A stretch of 42,728 nt of DNA from RGIG9115 sp045644665 (GCA_045644665.1 JAZRHH010000038.1:1-42728), one strand, 5' to 3'; counted from the stretch's first letter, positions 8,125 to 18,352 are shown. Notes: generated by a model not told the origin, from the sequence alone. Translations and numbers: made by a program.

Positions 8125-9519
8125 TTAAATATTTTCTAATACATTTTTATCAACCGCAATGGTCTCTTCGGGTTTGTTATTTTCCAGATATTCTTTCATA
8201 TCATCCTGTGTAATAAACAATACGCTGTTTGGTTTAAGGGTAACAGAATTGTTTTCAGGGAAAATTTCTGTAAACAAATGATTTTCGTCTACAAGGATAT
8301 AGTAAAGCTTCTTATCCGACAAATTTTTATAGTCTATAGAAACTGTCTTATCCTCTGTGCCTCTTTGGTTTGTATAATAGCAAACTATTGCACTTGTTGT
8401 ATCCCCTTGAGTTGCAGCGAGTGTATACACCATATCATCATCACTCTTCGCTGATACCTGCTGCTGTTTTTCATAAAGCGATGCAAAGGTGTAGAAGGAA
8501 TAGTATCCCGGAAGCTTTTCAAGGGTATAGAAGTCAAACAAACCGTTATAAACGCTTGGTCTTACATCATAGTACATGAGCATGTCAAGATTACCGTTTT
8601 GTGCTTCGCACATGGTTGCTGTTGTACAAGCAGCACCTTTTGGTCCTATGATGGTTTTTATACTGTCTGTAAAGCCGTCTCCCCAGCTTTCTACATAGTT
8701 CCACTCGTCCAAAATGCTTTCTGTGTCGGTATATCCATACTTATCAAGAAGTCCACGCATTTTGAGTGAGTGTTCTGTCATCTGACTTGGCTCAACAAGG
8801 TAAATATGCCATGAGAAGAAGTCCATTGGCGCAGGCTCCTGGCCTCGTGTAAGATATGCAAAAAATTCATCGAGCCATCCGTATGTAGTTCCTGTTAGTG
8901 CGGAGCCGATGCCGCCTATTTTCAAATCAGGGAAGCACTTTTTGAGATATCTTGATGTAACATCATAAAACTCATAAAACTGCTGACCTGTTCCGCTCCA
9001 GTTTCTCTTGTTTGCAGCATCATCTGCATCAAGATTTGGCTCGTTCCAGATTTCCCAGTACTTGATATTCCAATTATATCCGTCTGCCCAGCCTTCATTA
9101 TAGTGGCGGATTATATGCTCACATACAACTGCCCACTTTTGAAAATCCTTTGGAACCAGCGTTCCGTACTTCTTTATACAATGTTCTATTTTAGAGCCGA
9201 GTCTGTAAAAAACTTGTGTTCCCGCATCAAGAATATTTTTGTGATATATATCTGACAGAACAAAGTCATATGACTCGGGATTGTATGGGTCTGCATCAAA
9301 ATCAGGAAAAATTGCGTGCACATCAACAACATGCTCTCCGCCATATCCTGCATATAAAGATGCATCATGGTTTCTTGAAAATGGAATACGTGCTTCCTTA
9401 AATGCCTTAAAATTATCCATCTTCTGAGTTTTCTTTCCTATAAGCGGTCCGTTGTTTACGGCGTGCATTGGCTTTATTTTACCAACGACCTTGCTTGCAT
9501 CAATTTCTACTTTAACCAT
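8125..9519 (-). CDS. GH39-like glycoside hydrolase, cytosolic
   Basis: A 464-residue clan GH-A enzyme with no signal peptide. The (beta/alpha)8 barrel holds YWEIWNEPNLD near residues 155-165, with the acid/base Glu after Asn, and SILDEWNYVE near 268-277, with the likely nucleophile Glu. The N-terminus (VNNGPL, then RIPFSRNHDA) and the C-terminal beta domain fit GH39, whose members act on beta-xylosides, beta-galactosides, arabinosides and other glycosides. In this locus a side-chain sugar of pectic oligosaccharides is the likely target. AGGAGG lies four bases ahead of the ATG; the gap to GH2 is 13 bases. Confidence 0.82.
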   Translation of the reverse strand: MVKVEIDASKVVGKIKPMHAVNNGPLIGKKTQKMDNFKAFKEARIPFSRNHDASLYAGYGGEHVVDVHAIFPDFDADPYNPESYDFVLSDIYHKNILDAGTQVFYRLGSKIEHCIKKYGTLVPKDFQKWAVVCEHIIRHYNEGWADGYNWNIKYWEIWNEPNLDADDAANKRNWSGTGQQFYEFYDVTSRYLKKCFPDLKIGGIGSALTGTTYGWLDEFFAYLTRGQEPAPMDFFSWHIYLVEPSQMTEHSLKMRGLLDKYGYTDTESILDEWNYVESWGDGFTDSIKTIIGPKGAACTTATMCEAQNGNLDMLMYYDVRPSVYNGLFDFYTLEKLPGYYSFYTFASLYEKQQQVSAKSDDDMVYTLAATQGDTTSAIVCYYTNQRGTEDKTVSIDYKNLSDKKLYYILVDENHLFTEIFPENNSVTLKPNSVLFITQDDMKEYLENNKPEETIAVDKNVLENI

Positions 9520-9532
9520 TTTGTCCTCCTAT

Positions 9533-12385
9533 TTACCACAAATAAAATTCAAAGTTAATGTCCTTTTCTTCCAGCCTGTATTTTTCAAGAAGTACAGGGC
9601 CGCACGAATTGGAGCCTATTCCTGAATTCTTGTAGTCTATTCGTATATTAGTACATCCGTTTTCAAAAAGCTCGTCCGTATGCTTCGCTTTTGTAATAGC
9701 GGCGCTATCATAGCGTGAAACGTTTATCTCAAACTTTTTAGCAGCTGTAAAGGAAAGTCCATCCACCATTTCAAGCTTTCTGCAATTTGAGTGGTTTCCG
9801 TGCTCCTGCGGCATTGAATAGTTTACAAATTCCTTGTCTGCATCACTGTCAAACCAGTCAGTAGTTGTGTGGAGCATCATGTCACAGTAGTTTTCCACCG
9901 GGCCTCTTCCGTAGTATCTGAATTTTTTGAAGCTTAACGGAAGCTTAAACTCAAATCCAAGTCTTGGAAGCCACATACAATTTTCGCGCACCTTACCCTT
10001 AAGAGCAATTTTCGCAGCTCCATCGTTATAGAAGCTGTACTCTATAGTGTACTCAAGGAATGGCATACGACCCACGCCTGAAAGAAAGCCTTTTGTAATA
10101 ATTTTATTTTCCTTTGAGGAAATTTCTGTCATCTGGTCAAAAATCCTGTCAAGATTTTCTCCCTCCCAGACATTACTATGTCCCCACTTTTGCCATACTG
10201 TACGTTCATTATCTGTAGGCGCTCTCCAGGCTGTAAGGGATACAGGGGATGTAAGCTGCTCCCTGCCGCCTTTTTTAATGCTTAAAATATTACCTAAGTG
10301 CTTTGATATTTCAAAGGTGGTATCTCCGCCATTTACAACGAACAGCTTTTCGTTTTCGCTGATTGAAACTTTATCAAATGCTTTTTCTTCGTTAATATCA
10401 GGAGACAGAAGCTCAAATTCTGCAAGACCGATTTCCTTTTCCATTTTGTCAATCAGCCTACAAACAAGATATGCACCAAGAGTGCAACTATTTGGAATAT
10501 CAATTTTAATTTCCTTGGTATCCTTTGGGTTTATGTCAAGACAAAGCCTTTCCTTTTTGATTATTTCGCCGTCTGCATTTATATAAACATCAACAAAATA
10601 CTCGTTAAGGTTTGTAAAATCAAAAAGGTTTGTGATTTTTAAAATTCCCTCTGCATATTCAAATCGAACATTCTGATATGCATACTTGGTACACAAGGTT
10701 CCTGCCTTATATTCTCTGTTGTGAGATACAAGACCGTCCATACAAAAGTTTTCGTCACTTGTAAGCTCACCAAAGTCTCCGCCGTACTTTGGAACTCCGT
10801 TTTCTACAAATGTATGGTCTGCCCATTCCCATATACACCCGCCAATGAGCTTTGGATACTTGTAAATTACATCCCAATAATCTCTTACATCACCAGGACC
10901 GTTGCCCATTGCGTGAGAGTATTCGCACTGGAAGTAAGGAAGATACATTTCATCATTTTGTGCGTATTCTTCCATATCCTGATAGCTTGCATACATTCTT
11001 GAATGTATGTCAGGTCTGTTATAGTAGGATGTATCCTGCTGTCCCCAGCCGTAAGCTGTTCTTGAAGCATCCTCGCAGTGTATTATTCTTCTTGTGTCCT
11101 TGGCTCTTAGCCATTTTATCATTTCGTAGTTATTGTCACAGTGTCCGCTCTCGTTACCTGTTGACCATGAGAAGATACAAGGATTGTTTTTATCTCTGTC
11201 GTATGCCCGCTCCATTCTTTCTATGTAGGCATTTTTCCACTCGGGCTTATTGCCTATCCATTCAGGATTGCTGTTGAGACAGTCATAGCTATCATAACCA
11301 CCTGCAGGATAGCGGGCAGTAAAGCCGTGTATTTCTATATCTGTTTCAAGCATCACATAAAATCCCATACGGCTGCAATACTGAAGAAATTTTGGTGTAG
11401 GAGGATAATGTGATGTCCTTATACAGTTAATATTAAGGTCCTTCATTAACGTAAGGTCAAGAAGTATTTCCTCATCCGTCATTGTATAGCCGTTTTTGGG
11501 ATGAGTGTCATGGTGGTTAATACCCTTTAGCTTAACCTCAACGCCGTTTACTGTAAAGGCTGCTCTATCATTAATTCCGTAAGTTACAAAGCCCACATCA
11601 AAGTTTGTAACTTCCCCTGATGACTCAATTTGCAAGCGGTACAGATAGGGCTTTTCTGCATTCCATAAAACCGGATTTTCTACTGTAAGCTCCGCCTTGT
11701 CTTCTGCTTCAACATCTGCAACAGGATTATTTTGTGCGTCAAACAAGGTACACTTTGCCCTTCCTTTAAACTCTGCCACAACGGTATTCTGAGCTGTTCT
11801 TATATCTACATCAACAATATGATTTTCAGGTCTTTTAAGAATATAAACATCTCTGAAAATTCCATGATATCTGAAGCAGTCCTGGTCCTCTAAATAACTT
11901 CCTGAGCACCACTTTCTTACCTTGGCTGTGATTTGATTTACGCCTTTTTTAACAAAAGGTGTAATATCAAACTCTGCCTGAAGTCTGCTACCCTCGGAGT
12001 AACCTACATATGTATCATTTATATAAAGCTCAAGACATGAGGACACACCTTCAAATACGATATAGTATTTTTTATCTGCATCGTCAATTGTAAACTCCCT
12101 TTTATATACTCCCATAGGGTTTTCGTTGGGTACATAGGGAGGATTTACCGGGAAAGGATATGTTACGTTTGTATAGTAGGGCTTTTCATAGCCTCTGCAT
12201 TGCCAACAGGAGGGCACATCTATGCTTCCTGTTTTGGCAGGCGTATCATCAAAATCTCTTTCATAAAAGCTAAAATCCCAAATACCATTAAGGCTCATAT
12301 ATGCTCCCTCGTTTTCGGGAATGTAATAAGCTCTTTGGGGTAGTCTGTTCTCCTGTAGAAATTCAGGATTTTCGTATTTCCTCAC
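9533..12385 (-). CDS. GH2 beta-galactosidase, LacZ type
   Basis: A 950-residue protein with the full LacZ layout: N-terminal sugar-binding beta domain (PSCWQCRGYEKPYYTNVTYP near 60-80), Ig-like domain, TIM barrel with KGINHHDTHP, ILMKDLN-type and RTSHYPP motifs, then the C-terminal Bgal_small_N domain. The acid/base Glu lies in STGNESGH near residue 412 and the nucleophile Glu in QCEYSHAMGN near 487. No signal peptide is present, so it works in the cytosol, probably taking galactose from imported pectic galactan or arabinogalactan side chains. The start codon is GTG at 12385, supported by GAGGAG eight bases upstream. Confidence 0.93.
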   Translation of the reverse strand: MRKYENPEFLQENRLPQRAYYIPENEGAYMSLNGIWDFSFYERDFDDTPAKTGSIDVPSCWQCRGYEKPYYTNVTYPFPVNPPYVPNENPMGVYKREFTIDDADKKYYIVFEGVSSCLELYINDTYVGYSEGSRLQAEFDITPFVKKGVNQITAKVRKWCSGSYLEDQDCFRYHGIFRDVYILKRPENHIVDVDIRTAQNTVVAEFKGRAKCTLFDAQNNPVADVEAEDKAELTVENPVLWNAEKPYLYRLQIESSGEVTNFDVGFVTYGINDRAAFTVNGVEVKLKGINHHDTHPKNGYTMTDEEILLDLTLMKDLNINCIRTSHYPPTPKFLQYCSRMGFYVMLETDIEIHGFTARYPAGGYDSYDCLNSNPEWIGNKPEWKNAYIERMERAYDRDKNNPCIFSWSTGNESGHCDNNYEMIKWLRAKDTRRIIHCEDASRTAYGWGQQDTSYYNRPDIHSRMYASYQDMEEYAQNDEMYLPYFQCEYSHAMGNGPGDVRDYWDVIYKYPKLIGGCIWEWADHTFVENGVPKYGGDFGELTSDENFCMDGLVSHNREYKAGTLCTKYAYQNVRFEYAEGILKITNLFDFTNLNEYFVDVYINADGEIIKKERLCLDINPKDTKEIKIDIPNSCTLGAYLVCRLIDKMEKEIGLAEFELLSPDINEEKAFDKVSISENEKLFVVNGGDTTFEISKHLGNILSIKKGGREQLTSPVSLTAWRAPTDNERTVWQKWGHSNVWEGENLDRIFDQMTEISSKENKIITKGFLSGVGRMPFLEYTIEYSFYNDGAAKIALKGKVRENCMWLPRLGFEFKLPLSFKKFRYYGRGPVENYCDMMLHTTTDWFDSDADKEFVNYSMPQEHGNHSNCRKLEMVDGLSFTAAKKFEINVSRYDSAAITKAKHTDELFENGCTNIRIDYKNSGIGSNSCGPVLLEKYRLEEKDINFEFYLW

Positions 12386-12402
12386 AAATTTTGCTCCTCT
12401 CT

Positions 12403-14622
12403 TTATCCTCTTGCATTTTTCCTGTATTCGGACGGTGTTACCATTTCAACAGAGTTAAAGGCTCTTATAAAGGTGGTACGGCTTACATAGCCAACCTTTG
12501 TATAAATTTGTTCTATACTCATATCGGTTGTTATAAGCAACCTTTTCGCCTCTTCAATCTTAAGCTCTGTCAAATACTTATGGAATGTCATGTTACTGTA
12601 TTTTTTGAACTTTCTTGACAAGTTTTTGGGGTCTATGTTAAACTCCTTTGCAACACTCTCTAAAGTAAGTGAATAGTCGCTGTAGTTTTCGCCCACAAAC
12701 TTAACAATATCTGATATAATAGCTTCATCTGCATTTTTGTTATCAGAGTTTTCTATACCATTAATGAGCTTTAATATAAACTGTGTAATTTCCGTTTCCG
12801 ACATTTCACCCATATTAAAGTAAGCATCAAGTCCTATATCACTTACGATCTTGTCCACATCAATTTTTTTCATTTTAAAGGCTGTGATTACTGTGTTGAT
12901 TATATTCTGATATAGTATATTCATATCATTTGAAGAAACATTGTTTACTACATTTGTAATAAGAATTCTGTCAATGTTTGCTATTGTTTTGTTGTAGTCA
13001 CCTTCTAAAATACTGTTAATTATGGAGTTGTGCTCACTTACCCTGTACATGAATTTTGTATCAGCGGTTCTTGCCTGCTTATCGTTTAGCTTGCCGCGAA
13101 GAGTCATATACTCATCTCTGAGCTTTTCAAAAGAGTGGCTGATTGCGCCTATATAATACTCAAATTCTATATTTATTTCCTTTTCTGATACAATACTTGC
13201 AAGCTTTTCTATTTCGCTTTTAAGGGATTTTACCTTAATGTCGTGAGGTATATTAAGAACAAAATGAACGCCTTCTCCCCCGCCCGTTATATCATACGCC
13301 TCGTACATTCCGTCAAAGCATCTGCGGAGTGCAGAATATAGCTGTTCCTTAATGGAAGAAAGTACATTTTCGTCCATTTCAGTTTTTGGTATAATTCTGA
13401 ATATGACAGGAATAAAGCTATCATATTTATAAAGTGACATTTTCACTTGTCTGTTTTTGTTGTTTAAAACATCTGTAATCATTTTTTCTTTAACATCACC
13501 CATCATACTGTTTATTTCCAGCTTCATACTGCTGTTTTCATTTAATATTTTAGAAAATTCCTTTGAAATTTTATCTGTAACCTTAAAGATTTCCTTCATT
13601 TTTATCTGTTCGGTAAAGTCAAGAGGTTTTACAAGATTTCCCAAGAACTTTCCTATATCTGATGCCAAAACCAAAACAATAATAGCAAATAAAAGGTATA
13701 TTAAAATTGATATTAGAATTATCTTTAATGTGACTCCAAACACTGCGCGGCTTACATCTTTTATTGGTACAAATACAAGATATGCAAAGTCCATAAGGTT
13801 TGGAGAAACACTTTTTGTTATAACACAGTACTTTTCGCCATTTGCGTCCTCATAGTTTTGCACCGGCACATCCAAATCTATGCTATTCCATATTTTTTCG
13901 TCAATAGAAATAACATTTTTCCCGCCGGAATAAAACTGTTTATCTTTTTTGTTTACAAACCAAAAAGATGTGTTGCTTGTGTATTTTGATGTTGTCTGGG
14001 CTTCAAGAAGCTTTTCAAGACTTATGTTAAAAACAAAGAAGCTACCTGCATTTTCGTTAACAGATGCCATTTTAACAATTGGCATAACATATTTCACATT
14101 CCCGTCACTTCCCTCAATGGCAGTTGGTGGGAGCTTAACGCTTGCGTCTACGGGATACCTTATATCTTTAAAATACGCCGCATCGTATTCTGTGTACTTA
14201 CATATATCGCTGAAGTACCTTTCAAGGTCAGCCTTACCGTTAGTTGCAACAACGGTACCCGCTTTACGGTTTATAAGCAGAATGCTGTCAATGATATTAA
14301 AGTCGTTTTTCATGTTGCGCATATGACGGATTGCTATACTAGCTTCTGACTCAGTTACATCTGTGCCCGCGTCAAATACACGCTTTACATCATTATTTTT
14401 CAGCCAATGGTCCATCTGGACTATTGTATTTATTTCCTTTTCCATATTGAAAAACACTTCGTCTGTATAATTGTTATAGAACTCGTTATACATATTATAA
14501 TACTGCTGTATGTTCAAATGGTGGTTGGAAACAATAATAATTGCTGTAAGCACAATTGGCACAACAAAATACATTAAAATTTTCAGTTTGAAAATATCAT
14601 ATACTGTTCTCTTGTGAAACAT
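12403..14622 (-). CDS. Membrane-bound AraC-family transcriptional regulator with extracellular sensor
   Basis: A 739-residue protein. A first membrane segment at about 14-36 and a second at about 298-322 enclose some 260 residues outside the cell, which fits a Cache-like sensor. A cytosolic linker of roughly 300 residues follows. The last 100 residues are an AraC DNA-binding domain with two helix-turn-helix units (LTLESVAKEFNIDPKNLSRKF, then MSIEQIYTKVGYVSRTTFIRAF, ending TPSEYRK). Such one-protein sensor-regulators usually control neighbouring sugar importer operons in Clostridia. Coded inside the locus between GH2 and the esterase, it probably activates the promoter upstream of the binding protein and thereby its own gene. 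Confidence 0.9.
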   Translation of the reverse strand: MFHKRTVYDIFKLKILMYFVVPIVLTAIIIVSNHHLNIQQYYNMYNEFYNNYTDEVFFNMEKEINTIVQMDHWLKNNDVKRVFDAGTDVTESEASIAIRHMRNMKNDFNIIDSILLINRKAGTVVATNGKADLERYFSDICKYTEYDAAYFKDIRYPVDASVKLPPTAIEGSDGNVKYVMPIVKMASVNENAGSFFVFNISLEKLLEAQTTSKYTSNTSFWFVNKKDKQFYSGGKNVISIDEKIWNSIDLDVPVQNYEDANGEKYCVITKSVSPNLMDFAYLVFVPIKDVSRAVFGVTLKIILISILIYLLFAIIVLVLASDIGKFLGNLVKPLDFTEQIKMKEIFKVTDKISKEFSKILNENSSMKLEINSMMGDVKEKMITDVLNNKNRQVKMSLYKYDSFIPVIFRIIPKTEMDENVLSSIKEQLYSALRRCFDGMYEAYDITGGGEGVHFVLNIPHDIKVKSLKSEIEKLASIVSEKEINIEFEYYIGAISHSFEKLRDEYMTLRGKLNDKQARTADTKFMYRVSEHNSIINSILEGDYNKTIANIDRILITNVVNNVSSNDMNILYQNIINTVITAFKMKKIDVDKIVSDIGLDAYFNMGEMSETEITQFILKLINGIENSDNKNADEAIISDIVKFVGENYSDYSLTLESVAKEFNIDPKNLSRKFKKYSNMTFHKYLTELKIEEAKRLLITTDMSIEQIYTKVGYVSRTTFIRAFNSVEMVTPSEYRKNARG

Positions 14623-14640
14623 GGGCTATCTCCTGATTTC

Positions 14641-15672
14641 TCATTTTAAAAATAAATCTGTCATTGCCTGGGCATAAATCCTTATAAGGAAATCATTGGG
14701 GTGGTTAATGTTGTTCCCTGTCATATCAATAAATCTTTTTCTTTCGAGTAATTTGCTATGGATGTTTGTCATATTAAGAACTGCGTCGTTTTCTCCTGCG
14801 CACTTTAAAAGCTCGCTGTAGTATTCCTTTTGGTAGCCGTCAAATACGCTGTCTGGATTTGGAAGAGTAGTTGCTATAAAAATAAATTCTGTGTCTTTAT
14901 TTTGTGCAAGTACGCTTTCTTTTATTTTTTGAATGTTACCTCTGAAATCATCTGCGGAAACCTTTTCTGTTCCGTCATTCATTCCAAAGGCAACAACTGC
15001 CAAATCGGGCTTGTAGCATGAAAGACGTTCTTCTACACATTCAAGTCCCCAATCTGTTCTTTTGCCGCCTACTGCTGTGTTTATAAGCTCTATGGAGCTT
15101 CCGAAGGTATTTTGAAGCTTATGCTTTAAAAGCTCAGGCCAGCCGGGCATAAATGGCTCAAAGCCAAGTGCACCGCTGCCGTCACAGCCGGCTGTTATAC
15201 TGTCTCCGTAGAAACAAAATTTAAGATTTTCGCCTTTTTCAAGACGTGTCTTTATTTTTTCAAGTGCTTTTGCACTCTGCTTTTCCATGCCAAAATCAAA
15301 GGTATCCTTGTGGGTGTATGTAACAAGTACCTGTCTTTTATGGAAATAGCCTTTTGTTTTATATAAGATATATCCGCCGTCCTTGGCGTCAAAGCAGTCG
15401 TCATGTGTTTTTTCGTAGAAGTGGCACTCCTCTTTTTTCATATATGGCATGGAAGAGCCATCTGCCATAACAATTCTGCCGTCTGAAATTATATAGTCTT
15501 TTCCCTCTTTATATTCTATTTTGTAGTCTGTTGATGTAACGGACAGAACTTTTTCAGGCTTATAAAAGAGAGGTGCGCTTGGTGTTTCACCATTTTCTGA
15601 AAAAAGCATAACTGTTTCGTCAAAAACCTCTTGTCCCTCCCAAAAAGGAAGTAATAATCTGTCATTATCCAT
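14641..15672 (-). CDS. SGNH/GDSL hydrolase, probable carbohydrate acetylesterase
   Basis: A 343-residue cytosolic protein. Residues 1-140 form a beta-rich domain; the SGNH hydrolase fold follows. Block I is FYGDSITAG near residue 155 with the catalytic Ser, a Gly in GGKRTDWG near 198, block III is AFGMNDG near 230, and the C-terminal catalytic His is in NNINHPND near 324. Enzymes of this type with a leading beta-sandwich remove acetyl groups from rhamnogalacturonan or xylan oligosaccharides. Lying between GH78 and the regulator, deacetylation of imported pectin fragments is the natural role. AGGAGG lies seven bases before the ATG. Confidence 0.85.
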   Translation of the reverse strand: MDNDRLLLPFWEGQEVFDETVMLFSENGETPSAPLFYKPEKVLSVTSTDYKIEYKEGKDYIISDGRIVMADGSSMPYMKKEECHFYEKTHDDCFDAKDGGYILYKTKGYFHKRQVLVTYTHKDTFDFGMEKQSAKALEKIKTRLEKGENLKFCFYGDSITAGCDGSGALGFEPFMPGWPELLKHKLQNTFGSSIELINTAVGGKRTDWGLECVEERLSCYKPDLAVVAFGMNDGTEKVSADDFRGNIQKIKESVLAQNKDTEFIFIATTLPNPDSVFDGYQKEYYSELLKCAGENDAVLNMTNIHSKLLERKRFIDMTGNNINHPNDFLIRIYAQAMTDLFLK

Positions 15673-15692
15673 TGTTTTTCCTCCTGCTTAAA

Positions 15693-18269
15693 TTAAAGCT
15701 CTGCTGTATAAAAACCTGAACCCAATTGTTCCTTTTTGCCTTTTGTTATAAGGTTTACCTTTATGCCGAATGGCACAGAGATATAAACTGTCTTTTTACC
15801 GTACTTATCCTCTGCTTTAAGGTATATACTGCCTCTTAGTGTTGGTATTTTCATTTCATAATATGCTATATCATCCGGTATAAACGGAGACAATGTATAC
15901 TCCTCTGCCGGAGAGTTTATTTTAAGACCTGCAATACCTTCGTAAAGGCTGTCTACTGACGCACCGTACATTGGGTGGTTATGGGAGTTCATACCGCTGT
16001 TTTTCTTAAGCTCAAATCTTTCCCAAATGGTTGTTGCTCCGTTTGCAATTTCGTATCCCCATGAAGGGTATTCATATCTTGTAAGGAGCTTCCAGGTTGT
16101 ATTTCCGTAGCCGTACTTAACAAGCATTTTAAGGAGCATTGGTGTTGTAAGGTTAGCTGTTTGCAATCTGTAGCCTGCGTCAGCTACTGCCTTGTTCATA
16201 AGCTCTGCCGCCTTTTCAATTTGGTTATCAGGTACAAGACCTGCAAAAAGTGCCAACGCCTGACAAGGCTGTGAGCTGTTGTGAACAGCACCATCCTTTA
16301 TCCATTTTTTGCAAAATGCTTCTTTTACAATTTGTGCTTCTTTTTCAAACTTTTCCACATCTGCGCTCCTGCCTATGAGGGCTGCAAATTCAGAAAGAAT
16401 TTTGTAGTTTATGTAGTGGAAAGCAGTTGAACTGAGATTTCCCGGAACGAACAAGGAGTTTGCGGCACCTGTGTCATACTCTTCAAGCTTTTTCTTGTCG
16501 GAGTTGCCGATGGTGTCTACATTGTAACAACAATCCTCCGGACCTGCCCAGTCGCCGTAATAAGAATATTCTACAATTCCGTCTGTGCGGCGTGATTTTA
16601 AATACTCGTTCCAAGCGGCAAAATTATTATAATGCTTGTTTATAATTTCTGTGCTGCCTGTTATGTTATAATGCTCTCTTGCCGCAATAAGATATGCAGA
16701 GCATACAGGGTCGGCAGGACGCTCGCCGTATACAAAAGGCGCTGTACAGGTTATTCTGCCAAGGTGGTCCTGTTCGTTTGTTACATCGCCTACGAACTTT
16801 TCGTAAAGTCTTGCAGGCATAAAGTTATATTTCATTGCCATGAAACGAACTGTTGCGTCATTCATCCAGCCCATTCGTTCGTCTCTTTGTGGGCAGTCAG
16901 TTGCTACTGAATGGAGGTTTGCCCTCTCTGTTCTTAAAACACAGTTGTAAAATTCGTTAACTAAGGTGTTGGAGCATTTGAAGTGGTTTTCTGCATCTAT
17001 ATCTGTGTAAAAGCTTATTGCCTCAAGGGATACCTTTCCATCAAAGTCACCCTCTGCTTCAAGGCACGCGTATCTGAAACCGTGGTATGTAAATTCAGGT
17101 GCATAAGAACAGTTGTGTTCTCCGCTTTTGAGGATAAATTTGTCCTCTGCTTTTGCGCCTCTGAGGGGCTCTGTGAAAAGGTCACCGTCTTCTTTTAGAA
17201 GCTCTGCGTGCTTTAATTTAAAGACCACTTTGCCATTACAAGTGCCGTCTACAGACAGCTTTATAACTCCTGCAAGATTTTCTCCAAAGTCGAAAATGTG
17301 CTTATCTCCAAGATAATAATCTGCTACAGGCTTTATGTATCTTTTTTCTACTACAGGCTCTATAACCTGTGGTATAAGTTTTAATGTATTAAAATCCGAT
17401 ATTTTAACCGGCTTGTTTTCGTAGTTTAAATAGTTTGTGTTCCACTCATTTTTTTCTTCAAATTCATCGTAAGTTTCGCCGTCAAACAAGTGGGTGTGTG
17501 TAATTGCACCGTGCATACATTTCCAAGAATCATCTGTTGCAATTACCTTTTTTGTACCGTCAGCAAAATATAGTACAAGCTGAGCGTTAAGGCTGATGTC
17601 GCCCAAAAAATCTATCTTTCTGTCTTGTGAAAGATTGTCAAGATATTCGCCATAGTTTTTGCGCCAGCCGCCGCCTACAGCAATTCCGATTGTGTTTTTA
17701 CCAAGATTTAAAATTCCGGTGTCAATAATGTCTGTTACATACTGACATTCTTTTGCATAGTTTGTATATGCAGGCTCAAGACGATTGAAATTTGTTGGAG
17801 TACCGTTAAGGTACGCCTTGCTGAGCCCTATTCCGCAGTGATATAAAACTGCGCGCTGTGGCATGGTATCAAGCTCGAACTGTGATACAAAATACTGTGC
17901 CTCGTATTTTTCTTCTATAGTGGATTCAATCCACTGTCCCTGCCAGTCTTCAAGGCAGGATGTTTTGAAAGAGCCTGTTCCCTTTATACTTACGTTTCCA
18001 AAATTATCTGTAAGCTCAAGGGTCCATTCATATAGGTTTCCGGACTCTAAAGCACATCCGTTATACTTATAGGATTGCTTATCCGACTTAATTTCTCCGC
18101 TGTCCCAAAGGAGTTTTCCTGCGGACAAAAGTGTAATTTTAAAGGATGTCTGATATGAGTTTTCCTTAGAATTTACAGCGCCCCAGGTAAATACAGGCTG
18201 TTGGTTTTCCACCACTGCATAAGTTGATTTTGCATAGTTTGTTCTCATTTCTATTGGGTAAAACTCCAT
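15693..18269 (-). CDS. GH78 alpha-L-rhamnosidase, cytosolic
   Basis: About 858 residues with the standard bacterial rhamnosidase order: N-terminal beta domains with the MRTNYA and PVFTWGA segments, (alpha/alpha)6 barrel, and C-terminal beta domain. The signature TDCPQRDERMGWMNDA near residue 460 holds the general acid Glu; the second acidic residue lies in TTIWERFE near 745. It releases terminal rhamnose from rhamnogalacturonan oligosaccharides. An ATG at 18278 sits directly on the AAAGG ribosome binding site, so the in-frame ATG at 18269, eight bases beyond AAAGGA, is the better start. A terminator hairpin lies just upstream, so its expression may be lower than that of the surface proteins. 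Confidence 0.93.
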   Translation of the reverse strand: MEFYPIEMRTNYAKSTYAVVENQQPVFTWGAVNSKENSYQTSFKITLLSAGKLLWDSGEIKSDKQSYKYNGCALESGNLYEWTLELTDNFGNVSIKGTGSFKTSCLEDWQGQWIESTIEEKYEAQYFVSQFELDTMPQRAVLYHCGIGLSKAYLNGTPTNFNRLEPAYTNYAKECQYVTDIIDTGILNLGKNTIGIAVGGGWRKNYGEYLDNLSQDRKIDFLGDISLNAQLVLYFADGTKKVIATDDSWKCMHGAITHTHLFDGETYDEFEEKNEWNTNYLNYENKPVKISDFNTLKLIPQVIEPVVEKRYIKPVADYYLGDKHIFDFGENLAGVIKLSVDGTCNGKVVFKLKHAELLKEDGDLFTEPLRGAKAEDKFILKSGEHNCSYAPEFTYHGFRYACLEAEGDFDGKVSLEAISFYTDIDAENHFKCSNTLVNEFYNCVLRTERANLHSVATDCPQRDERMGWMNDATVRFMAMKYNFMPARLYEKFVGDVTNEQDHLGRITCTAPFVYGERPADPVCSAYLIAAREHYNITGSTEIINKHYNNFAAWNEYLKSRRTDGIVEYSYYGDWAGPEDCCYNVDTIGNSDKKKLEEYDTGAANSLFVPGNLSSTAFHYINYKILSEFAALIGRSADVEKFEKEAQIVKEAFCKKWIKDGAVHNSSQPCQALALFAGLVPDNQIEKAAELMNKAVADAGYRLQTANLTTPMLLKMLVKYGYGNTTWKLLTRYEYPSWGYEIANGATTIWERFELKKNSGMNSHNHPMYGASVDSLYEGIAGLKINSPAEEYTLSPFIPDDIAYYEMKIPTLRGSIYLKAEDKYGKKTVYISVPFGIKVNLITKGKKEQLGSGFYTAEL

Positions 18270-18285
18270 TTTTAACATCCTTTCG

Positions 18286-18338
18286 AAAAAAAGCAGTTCA
18301 GATGCGGCAATGTTTTATGCCATTGCCGCATCTCTGCT
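18286..18338 (-). terminator. Intrinsic terminator inside the locus, upstream of GH78
   Basis: A perfect 13-bp stem (18300-18312 with 18321-18333, core gatgcggcaatg) extended by agcag/ctgct across a three-base bulge is followed on the minus strand by a run of seven T. It fills the only long gap (74 bases) between genes of the locus, after the 1063-residue protein and before GH78. It should end or attenuate transcripts coming from the surface-protein block. No promoter was recognised between it and GH78. Confidence 0.85.
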
Positions 18339-18352
18339 AAAAAGTTTTTAAA

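Noticed and set aside
10047..10586. 179-codon rightward open frame inside GH2
   Set aside because: Antisense shadow of a clear GH2 beta-galactosidase; composition is not protein-like.
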